DNA of 64,000 nt from Gemmatimonadota bacterium. Its GTDB lineage: Bacteria > Gemmatimonadota > Gemmatimonadetes > Gemmatimonadales > Gemmatimonadaceae. Positions 25,954 through 33,253 of the stretch are shown here, piece after piece. Position 1 is the first letter of the stretch; every line of letters begins with the position of its first letter. Under the pieces are notes generated by a model. That model did not search any database. It saw nothing but the letters and a program-made list of their open reading frames with translations, and was not told the origin of the DNA. The translations under genes were made by a program, and so were the position numbers. The DNA lies in contig JACREJ010000058.1 of the NCBI GenBank assembly GCA_016218305.1, positions 1 to 64,000 on the forward strand, given 5' to 3'.

Positions 25954-28664
25954 CAGCCCCCTCCCCCGGCGCGCCGGCCGAACACCTGCAGCAGGTCCTG
26001 CGCCGTGCGCATCTCGCGGCGGGCACGCCGCGCGTACTCACCCGCCGGCTCGAGGTCGATGACGCGCTGCCAGGCCGCGATCGCCTCCCGGAACCGCTTG
26101 TCGCCGGCGGCCAGCACGCCGTCGTAGAAGATGGCCCCGGCGTGCGTGGCGTCGAAGCGCAGCACCCGCGTGAACGCCGTGCGGGCATCGCCGGCGCGTC
26201 CCATCGTGAGCAGCGTTTCTCCGAGGGCGATGAGTGCCTCGAAGTTGTACGGGTCGCGCTGGAGCAGGTCGGCGAGCAGGTTCACCGCCTCCTGCGCGCG
26301 CCCCGTCACCCGTTTGAGGCTGGCCAGCTCGAGCGTCGCCTCCGCATACGTCGGCACCGTGTCGAGCGCCGTCACCAGCTCGCGCTCGGCCTCGTCCCAC
26401 GACGACTTGCGCACGAGCAGGCGGGCGAGCTCGAAGCGCACCGCCGCAAAATCACGGTCGAGCGACAACGCGTGGCGATAGGCCGCGATGGCCCCCTCGA
26501 GGTCGCCGACCGAGCGCGCGATGTTGCCGATCCAGCGCAGCACCTCGGCGCGCTGCGGGGCGAGGCGCCGCGCGAGGTCGAGCGCCTCGAGCGCGGCGGC
26601 CGGGTCGCCCGCCTCGAAGCGCGCCGACGCCGCGAGCATCAGCGCGTCCACGTCCTCGGGCGCCGCCTCCAGGATCTGCTCCGCGGCGAGGCGCGCCTCG
26701 GCGCCGCGGCTGAGCATCATCAGGGCCTGCGCCTCGCCGCGCAGCGCGCGCATGTGCCCCGGCCGCGCCTGGCGCGCGGCACGGAAACGCTCCAGCGCAT
26801 CGCCGTACGCGCCCTGTCGGTAGAGCACGTCACCGAACAGCGCGTAGCCGTCGGCCACGTCGGCGCCGCGCGCCATGGCACGGCTCGTCTCGGCCGTGGC
26901 CCGGTCGTACAGTCCCTTGGTGAGGTAGTCGGCCGCCATCGCGTACGGGTCCACCTCCATCACCACGGTCGGCGCGGGGGCCGGCGGCGGCGCGAGCTCC
27001 TTGAACAACGTGTCGAGGAGCGTCGGGTCGAAAGCGAATTGACCGACCTCGCCGCTCATCCGCTGTTCGCCGCCGAGATCCGGCACCACCGACAGGTCGG
27101 GATCCTCGTACTCGAGATCGATGGCGAGCGAGAACTTCTGCGGCACATAGTACGGGTCGAGCTCGAGCGCGCGACGCGTCTCGCGCAGCGCCCCGTCGAA
27201 GTCGCCAAGGTTCGACAGCGCGAAGCTCATGTTGTAGTGCGCCTCGGCGAAGTCGGGGCGCGTCTGGATGGCGCGCGCAAAGGCGTTGCGCGCGTCTTCG
27301 AACTTGCGGAGGTCGGCGAGCACGAGCCCGACGCCGTTCCACGCCACCGCATTGTCGCTCTCGGTGACCAGCACCTGGCGATAGGCCTCGAGCGCCAGCT
27401 GCGCGCGCTTGGCGCGCGAGAGCAGCAGCGCGAGGTTGAGCCGCGCCTTGGCGAAGCCCGGGTTGGCGGTGAGGGCCGCGCGGAACGCGCCGATGGCGGC
27501 GTCACGATCGCCGGCATGGAACAGCGCCACGCCAAGGTTGTTGGAGGCCAGCGCGTATCGTGGGTCCACCGCCAGCGCGCGCTGGTAGTCGGCGGCCGCC
27601 TCGGCATGCCGACCCTGCTGATGCAGCGCAACGCCGTGCTCGTTCCAGAGCTTCGGGCTGTCCTGGCGGTCGGCCAGCAGCTGGTCATAGATCGCGAGCG
27701 CCGCGGCCGGATCCTGCCGCAGCAGATGCACCTCGGCCGTGGCCTGGAGCACGAGCGGCCGGTCCTCACCGCGCTCGATCGCCATCGCATACTCGCGGAG
27801 CGCCTCGGCGAAGTATCCCTTCTGGCGGAACGCGAGGCCGAGGTTGTAGTGCGCGAGGCCGTCGCCCTCCGTCACCGTCATGCGCTGCAGCGCGCGCGTG
27901 CTGCGGGCGCTCCGCAGCGCCTCGTACGCGCCGGGATCGTACTTGTCGATCGCCAGGTTGGCCTGCGCGCGCGACAACGCCGGGTTGAGCTGCACGGCGC
28001 GCTTGCTCGCGGCGAGCGCATCGTCCGGCCGGCCCATGTCGCCGTAGATGAACCCGAGCAGGTAGTGCGCATCGGGATTCTCCGGATTCAGCTGGATGGC
28101 GTGCTGCAGCGAGACGAGTGCCTCCTCCGCGAGGCCCTGGTTGTAGAGCGTCTCCCCGAGATAGAACGCCACCACCGAACTGGTGGGATCCATCTCGAGC
28201 GCGCGCACGAACCAGCGCCGCGCATCGTCGAGCCGCCCGACGGCCTTCTCGGCCAGTCCGAGCTGCACGATGGCGCCGAGGTCCTGGTCGTCGTACCGCA
28301 GCAGCTCCTGAAACTCGCGGATCGCGTCCTCGCTCTCGCCAAGCTGCGCGTAGGCGCGCCCGAGCTCCCAGCGGGCATCGCGATCGTCGGCGCGCACCCG
28401 CAGCCGCTCTTTCAGCTCGGCAACGCGGCGGTCGTAGTAGCCCGAACTCGTGTACGCGATCTCGAGGTTCCGCTGCGCGACCTGCATCTGCGGGTCGAGC
28501 TCCAGCGCCTTCGTGAAGGCCTGCACGGCCTCCTCGGCGAGGCCCTTGTTGTGGAAGAGCACGCCGAGGTTGTTGTGCGCGCCCGCATCCGACGGATCGA
28601 TGCGGCGCGCGAGTGCCCGCAGGACGTCGCGGTCCCGGGAGGAGGTCAGCGACGGTCCGCTCAC
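25953..28664 (-). CDS. 903-residue TPR protein
   Basis: A 903-residue protein built almost wholly from TPR units (for example NNLGVLFHNKGLAEEAVQAF, WELGRAYAQLGESEDAIREF, YNLGLAFRQKGYFAEALREY, NNLGVALFHAGDRDAAIGAF). A break near 525-570 contains a proline/alanine-rich linker (ELAPPPAPAPTVVMEVD). I count over 20 units. There is no signal peptide or membrane segment. It is likely a large cytoplasmic scaffold joining the Che and Mgl parts of the operon; that role is inferred from position. It starts GTG at 28664, overlapping the cheC stop as GTGA. Confidence 0.85.
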   Translation of the reverse strand: MSGPSLTSSRDRDVLRALARRIDPSDAGAHNNLGVLFHNKGLAEEAVQAFTKALELDPQMQVAQRNLEIAYTSSGYYDRRVAELKERLRVRADDRDARWELGRAYAQLGESEDAIREFQELLRYDDQDLGAIVQLGLAEKAVGRLDDARRWFVRALEMDPTSSVVAFYLGETLYNQGLAEEALVSLQHAIQLNPENPDAHYLLGFIYGDMGRPDDALAASKRAVQLNPALSRAQANLAIDKYDPGAYEALRSARSTRALQRMTVTEGDGLAHYNLGLAFRQKGYFAEALREYAMAIERGEDRPLVLQATAEVHLLRQDPAAALAIYDQLLADRQDSPKLWNEHGVALHQQGRHAEAAADYQRALAVDPRYALASNNLGVALFHAGDRDAAIGAFRAALTANPGFAKARLNLALLLSRAKRAQLALEAYRQVLVTESDNAVAWNGVGLVLADLRKFEDARNAFARAIQTRPDFAEAHYNMSFALSNLGDFDGALRETRRALELDPYYVPQKFSLAIDLEYEDPDLSVVPDLGGEQRMSGEVGQFAFDPTLLDTLFKELAPPPAPAPTVVMEVDPYAMAADYLTKGLYDRATAETSRAMARGADVADGYALFGDVLYRQGAYGDALERFRAARQARPGHMRALRGEAQALMMLSRGAEARLAAEQILEAAPEDVDALMLAASARFEAGDPAAALEALDLARRLAPQRAEVLRWIGNIARSVGDLEGAIAAYRHALSLDRDFAAVRFELARLLVRKSSWDEAERELVTALDTVPTYAEATLELASLKRVTGRAQEAVNLLADLLQRDPYNFEALIALGETLLTMGRAGDARTAFTRVLRFDATHAGAIFYDGVLAAGDKRFREAIAAWQRVIDLEPAGEYARRARREMRTAQDLLQVFGRRAGGGG

Positions 28665-29281
28665 CCCAGCCGCACCGCGTGCAGGATATGGTCGAGCGAG
28701 TCGGCGTCCGGCAGCATGAAGTACAGGCCGCGCAGCGGCTCGTCGCGGTCCTTCAGGAAGAACTCGGTTTCCATGACGAACACCACCGACGCCGCGCTGC
28801 TCGACGCGCGCACCGTGTCGGCCAGCGCGGCGTGCGAGAGACCCACCGCCAGCTCCGGCGGGGTCGGCAGCAGCACCATGCCCATGAACTCGGCCAGCGC
28901 GTTCAGGTAGGCGGAGCTCAGGATGTTGCCGGCTTCCTGCACGGCCGACTGCTCGTACGCGCCCACTTCGGTAAACGTCCCCGCCGGCTGACGCGACATC
29001 AGCTCAGCGAGGCGCATGGCGCTCGTGTGCGAGAAGGTGAGGACGCTCAGTCCCTTGAGGTCGCCGACCATCTTGAGCAGCACCGCCGCCACCGGCTCCG
29101 TACTCGACGACAGCAGCACGGGCAGCTCCGCGACGCCCGACACGGCAAGGCGCGGCACGCTGATCATGATCGTCTCGTCCGTCATCTGCGACAGCGCGGT
29201 GGCGGCGTGCCCTGCCCCGATGTTGGCGACTTCGCGCAGGGCGTCGAGCTGGCGAGCGCTCAGGTTCCGGACATCGTCCAT
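28661..29281 (-). CDS. cheC: CheC-family phosphatase
   Basis: CheC dephosphorylates CheY-P. The 206-residue protein has both phosphatase motifs intact: DALREVAN (Asp13, Glu17, Asn20) and SAVQEAGN (Ser112, Glu116, Asn119), in the CheC/FliY/CheX arrangement. It lacks the FliN domain of FliY. Its presence between cheA and the TPR gene predicts active removal of phosphate from the CheY at 30818. Usual CheC partners (CheD) are not in the window. It starts 12 bp after cheA. Confidence 0.93.
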   Translation of the reverse strand: MDDVRNLSARQLDALREVANIGAGHAATALSQMTDETIMISVPRLAVSGVAELPVLLSSSTEPVAAVLLKMVGDLKGLSVLTFSHTSAMRLAELMSRQPAGTFTEVGAYEQSAVQEAGNILSSAYLNALAEFMGMVLLPTPPELAVGLSHAALADTVRASSSAASVVFVMETEFFLKDRDEPLRGLYFMLPDADSLDHILHAVRLG

Positions 29282-29293
29282 GGGTGCCGTCCT

Positions 29294-30790
29294 CTAGAAG
29301 CGCAGCGTGATGGTCGTGCCCCGACCGGGCACCGAGTCCAGCTCGACTGTCCCACCGAGATGCCGCACGCGGGACTGCACCGCATCCACGCCAACCCCGC
29401 GGCCGGAGTACCCGCTCACCGTCGGCGCCGTGGAGAAGCCCGGGCGCGCGATGAGGCGCAACAGCGTGGTCCCGTCGAGTTCGGTGATTTCCGGCCCAAC
29501 GAGGCCAAGTTCCCGCGCCCGCGCCAGCACGCGCTCGCGGTCGATGCCGCGCCCGTCGTCGTGCACGCGCACCAGCGCGGCCGATCCATCGCGCGCCACG
29601 CTGAGCACCACGCGCCCCGCACGCGGCTTCCCCAGCGCCTCGCGCACGTCGGGCGCCTCGATACCGTGGTCTACCGCGTTGCGCAGCAGGTGCATCACCG
29701 GCTCGCCGATCTCGTCGAGCAGGAAGCGGTCGATCTCGGTGTCCTTGCCGTCGACGGTGAACTCGATCTCCTTGCACAGCTGCCGCGCCGCGTCGCGCAC
29801 GAGGCGCGGAAAGCGGTCGAAGACATGCCAGGCCGGCACGCGGCGGCTCGCCATCACCTCGGCCTGCAGGTCGCTGATGAGCCGCGAGGTGCGCGTGATC
29901 TCCTCGTCGAGCGCCGCGTCGCCGCGGCCGGCGGCAAGCTGCAGCAGGCGGCCGCGCGCCGCGGCCAGCTCGGCGATGAGGTTCACCATCGCGTCGAGCC
30001 GCGCCAGCTCGATGCGCACGTAGCGCGTGCCGGAAGCGGCCGTCGAGGTGTCCTGCTCCGGCGTCAGGCGCATGGGCGCGCGCTGCCGCCCCCGTCCCGT
30101 GGACACCTCGACATGCTCGACGTCGCCTGTGGACGCGATCGCCGCCTCGATCTCCACCGCCGGCGTTGTGGAGACGAGGCGGAACGCAAAGGCCTGCGCG
30201 GATTCCGCCGCCTGCAGTTCCGCCGCCGGCGGCGAGACCGCCACGACGTCGCCCAGCGTGCGCGCCCGCTGCAGCGCCATGAACGCGCGCACGCCGGGGA
30301 AGACGGTGTCGGCCCGCTGCCGCACACGCACGAGGACGCCCGGCCCCTCATCGACCAGGTGCGCGGCGATGGCCGCCGCGCCGAGATCCGTGGACGCGTC
30401 GCGCGTTGCCGCCTCCACGCCCACGCGCCGCAGCTGCGCCAGCGCCGTGGCGAGCGCCGGCGGCTCGCTCGCCCCCTCCACCGCGCGCCCGATCCCCGCC
30501 TCCAGGGCGTCCGTCGCGGCGAAGAGCACGTCCATCAGCTCCGGGCTGATGCCCTGCGTCCCCGCTCGCACGCGGTCGAGCAGGCTCTCCAGCTCGTGGG
30601 CGAACGCAGCCACCGCGTCGTAGCCCATGGAGGCGCTCATCCCCTTGAGCGTGTGCACGGCGCGAAAGAGCACGTGCACGGGCTGGGTGTCCCCGGGCCT
30701 CGATTCGAGTTCGAGGAGCGCGCTGTTCATCTCCGAGAGCTGGACGCGGCTCTCGGATCGAAACAGGTCAGCGTAGCGGCGGGGGTCCAC
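29294..30790 (-). CDS. cheA: CheA-type histidine kinase lacking the P5 (CheW-binding) domain
   Basis: A 498-residue kinase. P1/Hpt (1-110) has the phosphorylated His46 in FRAVHTLKGMSA. About 140-235 resembles the P2 CheY-binding domain. P3 dimerisation lies at about 250-320. P4 ATPase has HLLRNAVDHGIE, DDGRGID and GRGVGVDAV. The chain stops at GRGTTITLRF, exactly where P4 ends and P5 would begin. With no P5 it cannot join a normal CheW/MCP array. No frameshift remnant of P5 follows: cheC begins 12 bp on. GTG start at 30790. Confidence 0.92.
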   Translation of the reverse strand: MDPRRYADLFRSESRVQLSEMNSALLELESRPGDTQPVHVLFRAVHTLKGMSASMGYDAVAAFAHELESLLDRVRAGTQGISPELMDVLFAATDALEAGIGRAVEGASEPPALATALAQLRRVGVEAATRDASTDLGAAAIAAHLVDEGPGVLVRVRQRADTVFPGVRAFMALQRARTLGDVVAVSPPAAELQAAESAQAFAFRLVSTTPAVEIEAAIASTGDVEHVEVSTGRGRQRAPMRLTPEQDTSTAASGTRYVRIELARLDAMVNLIAELAAARGRLLQLAAGRGDAALDEEITRTSRLISDLQAEVMASRRVPAWHVFDRFPRLVRDAARQLCKEIEFTVDGKDTEIDRFLLDEIGEPVMHLLRNAVDHGIEAPDVREALGKPRAGRVVLSVARDGSAALVRVHDDGRGIDRERVLARARELGLVGPEITELDGTTLLRLIARPGFSTAPTVSGYSGRGVGVDAVQSRVRHLGGTVELDSVPGRGTTITLRF

Positions 30791-30817
30791 GCGGCGGCTC
30801 GTTGGTCGTCCGGCCCG

Positions 30818-31177
30818 TCAGCCGAGCACGCGTCGCACGGCCTCCAGCACGCGACTCGGCTGGAACGGCTTGACGACGAAGTCCTTGGCGCCGGCCTGGA
30901 TGGCCTCGACCACCAACGCCTGCTGGCCCATGGCCGAGCACATGAGCACGCGCGCGTTCGGGTCGAACGCCGTGATGGCGCGCACCGCGTCGATGCCGCC
31001 CATGTCGGGCATCACGATGTCCATCGTGACGATGTCGGGCTTGAGCTGCTTGTACTTCTCCACGGCCTGCGTCCCCGTGTCGGCCTCGCCCACCACCTCG
31101 AAGCCAGCGCGCCGGAGGATGTCACCCACCATCGTCCGCATGAAGATCGCGTCGTCACAAATGAGCACCGTCGGCAC
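30818..31177 (-). CDS. cheY: CheY-type single-domain response regulator
   Basis: A 119-residue receiver domain with acidic pocket Asp8/Asp9, phosphoacceptor Asp53 in VTMDIVMPDMGG, Ser81 in MCSAMGQQ and Lys103 in VVKPF. It is closest to Gram-positive/Thermotoga-type CheY (PTVLICDDAIFMRTM). I chose the GTG at 31177; further upstream frame is unlike the family. It heads the 13-gene operon, and a TATAGA box at 31309-31314 (inside the end of the upstream gene) is a possible -10. Confidence 0.93.
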   Translation of the reverse strand: MPTVLICDDAIFMRTMVGDILRRAGFEVVGEADTGTQAVEKYKQLKPDIVTMDIVMPDMGGIDAVRAITAFDPNARVLMCSAMGQQALVVEAIQAGAKDFVVKPFQPSRVLEAVRRVLG

Positions 31178-31296
31178 TGAAGACCCCCGCTGCGAGAAGA
31201 CGACCAGCCATTGCCGTGCGAGCGCCCATAGAGCCTGAGCGGGCAGGCCCACCGGCGCCTACCCGCTTCGAACTGCCCTAGCGTCTCGCCGTGCGT

Positions 31297-32295
31297 TCAG
31301 CGATCGGCTCTATAGAAGCCAAAGTACTCCAGGGGATTCGGCGAGGCAATCAAATCGGGGAGTTCGGCGACGGTCTGGAGACAGGTGCGGAGGGCCTCCG
31401 GCAGGGGGGATCGGAACTCGAGCGCCGCGCCCGACACCGGATGGCTGAAGGCCAGCCACGCCGCGTGCAGGAAGTGCCGCTGCGGCGGCAGGCCCACCAC
31501 CTTGCGCGCGCCGCCGCCGCCGTAGTTGTCGTCGCCCACGATCGGATGCCCGATGGACGCCAGGTGCACGCGGATCTGGTGCGTGCGGCCGCTGTGCAGG
31601 TGGCAGCGCAACAGGTCCGTGGACTCGAAGCGCGCGAGCCGCACGAAGTCGGTGCGCGCCGGACGCCCGCCCGCCGTGACCGCCATGCGCACCCGATCGT
31701 TCGGATCGCGCCCGATCGGCCGATCCACCGTCGTCGTGTCGTCCCCGAGGTGTCCCCAGCACAGCGCCGCATACCGGCGCATCACGCGCCGCTCGGAGAT
31801 CGCCTTGCTCAGCACGCGCAGCGCCTGGTCGGTCTTGGCCACGACCATGAGCCCCGACGTGTCCTTGTCGAGCCGGTGCACGAGCCCGGCGCGCTCCTCG
31901 GCCGCGCCCTCGGCGAGTCCCTGGCCGCGCCCCTTGAGGGCGTTGACGAGGGTCCCGGTCCAGTTGCCGGGCGCGGGGTGCACCACCATGCCGGCGGCCT
32001 TGTCCACGACGATCAGGTGTTCGTCCTCAAAGACCACCGAGACAGGGAGCTGCTCGGGCAGCACCTCGCGCCCCGGCGGTGGCGGAACATCCACGACGAC
32101 GCGGGCGCCGCGGTCGGCGCGAAAGCTCGCCTTCTGGCGCGCTCCGTCCACCAGGACGTGCCCGTTCGCGACGAGCGTTGCCGCCTGGCTGCGCGACAGG
32201 CCGAGACGTTGGGCAACGAGGAGGTCGAGGCGCGGCGCGCCGTCCTCTGCGACGGTGAACTCGTGGTGTGCGCCCGCCGCGGCGGAGCCGGTCAC
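31297..32295 (-). CDS. RluD-family ribosomal large-subunit pseudouridine synthase
   Basis: A 332-residue RluA/RluD-family enzyme converting uridines of 23S rRNA to pseudouridine. An S4 RNA-binding domain at about 15-75 (RLDLLVAQRLGLSRSQAA) is followed by the catalytic domain with GLVHRLDKDTSGLMVVAK, catalytic Asp143, and LHSGRTHQIRVHLASIGHPIVGD. RluD is the most likely subtype because of the S4 domain. It starts GTG at 32295, seven bases after lspA, and is the last gene of the yggS-to-rluD operon. Confidence 0.92.
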   Translation of the reverse strand: MTGSAAAGAHHEFTVAEDGAPRLDLLVAQRLGLSRSQAATLVANGHVLVDGARQKASFRADRGARVVVDVPPPPGREVLPEQLPVSVVFEDEHLIVVDKAAGMVVHPAPGNWTGTLVNALKGRGQGLAEGAAEERAGLVHRLDKDTSGLMVVAKTDQALRVLSKAISERRVMRRYAALCWGHLGDDTTTVDRPIGRDPNDRVRMAVTAGGRPARTDFVRLARFESTDLLRCHLHSGRTHQIRVHLASIGHPIVGDDNYGGGGARKVVGLPPQRHFLHAAWLAFSHPVSGAALEFRSPLPEALRTCLQTVAELPDLIASPNPLEYFGFYRADR

Positions 32296-32302
32296 GCCGC
32301 CG

Positions 32303-32824
32303 CTAACCGGAGGTGCCGGTGGGCGACTGGTCCGCCACCGATTGCACGGACGCCTGCAGCGCCGCCGGCGCCGCGTCCGCGCTCCAGAGCACCCAGCCGA
32401 GCAGGATCGCGCCGCTCGTCACCGCGATGTCGGCGAGGTTGAACGTCGGCCAGCGCCAAACGCCGACGCCGATGTCGATGAAGTCCACCACGCCACGCGC
32501 GGACTTGAGGCGGTCGAGCAGGTTGCCCATGGCGCCGCCGGCGACGAGCGCCAGCGCGAGCGTTCGCGCGCGGTGCGCGAGCGGCGTGTCGACATACAGC
32601 CGCCAGAGCACCGTGAGCGCGACCAGCGTGAGCGCGACAAAGATCCAGCGCGACTGCGCGCCGAGGTGCAGCCCGAACGCGGCGCCCGGATTGTAGACCA
32701 GCGTCAGGCGCACGCCGTCGCCGAAGAGCGGACGCGGCAGGTAGGCCGGCGCCAGCCGGTCCACCGCCAGGACTTTCGTGAAGGCGTCCGCGAGCAGCAC
32801 GCTCGCGGCGACGCCCCAGAACAT
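32303..32824 (-). CDS. lspA: Lipoprotein signal peptidase LspA
   Basis: LspA cleaves lipoprotein signal peptides in the inner membrane, an aspartic protease. The 173-residue protein has four membrane segments and the conserved blocks VYNPGAAFGL, GGAMGNLLDRL, GVVDFID and FNLADIAVTSG, the last two carrying the catalytic aspartates. The start at 32824 (MFWGVAASVLLAD) is the first fitting the family. The window encodes at least one predicted substrate, the FKBP lipoprotein at 56399. Confidence 0.94.
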   Translation of the reverse strand: MFWGVAASVLLADAFTKVLAVDRLAPAYLPRPLFGDGVRLTLVYNPGAAFGLHLGAQSRWIFVALTLVALTVLWRLYVDTPLAHRARTLALALVAGGAMGNLLDRLKSARGVVDFIDIGVGVWRWPTFNLADIAVTSGAILLGWVLWSADAAPAALQASVQSVADQSPTGTSG

Positions 32825-32831
32825 GCCCGGC

Positions 32832-33251
32832 TTACTTCTTGGCATCTTCCTCGCGCTGCTTGCAGTCGAAGCAGAAACGAGCGTGCGGCAGCGCCTCGAG
32901 GCGCTCGACCGCGATCTCACCGCCGCAGTGCTGGCACTGCCCGAAGGTCTCCGGGCTCTTGTAGAGCCGACGCAGCGCCTGGTTCACGTGCCAGAGATAG
33001 CGTCCCTCCTTCGAGGCGAACAGGAACGCCTTCTCGCGCTCCATCGCGTCGGTGCCCTGGTCCGCCATGTGGAAGGAGTAGCTCGAGAGGTCGCCGTCGG
33101 CGCCCTGCTGCGTGTTGCTCAGCGTCTCATCCCACTGGCCGAGTTCCTTGAGCACCCGCTTCCGCTCATCGAGCAGGAGCTTCAGGAAGACCTGCAGCTG
33201 CTTCTTGTTGTGCGGCTTGAACTTCTTCTCACCGCCGGTCTGAGGCGCCAT
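32832..33251 (-). CDS. DksA/TraR-family zinc-finger protein
   Basis: A 139-residue protein with a coiled-coil N-terminal half (LKLLLDERKRVLKELGQWDE) and a C4 zinc finger: Cys106, Cys109, Cys127 and Cys130 in QCQHCGG...FCFDC. DksA-type proteins bind the RNA polymerase secondary channel and modulate transcription with ppGpp. The tip acidic pattern of DksA (DxxDxA) appears as GTDAMEREKA, so activity may differ. It lies two bases after ileS and seven before lspA. Confidence 0.85.
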   Translation of the reverse strand: MAPQTGGEKKFKPHNKKQLQVFLKLLLDERKRVLKELGQWDETLSNTQQGADGDLSSYSFHMADQGTDAMEREKAFLFASKEGRYLWHVNQALRRLYKSPETFGQCQHCGGEIAVERLEALPHARFCFDCKQREEDAKK

Positions 33252-33253
33252 CG

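Noticed and set aside
25935-28910. 991-codon plus-strand frame opposite the TPR gene
   Set aside because: It covers the exact complement of a 903-residue TPR protein; composition is low-complexity (R, H, V, L, E) and nothing recognisable appears.
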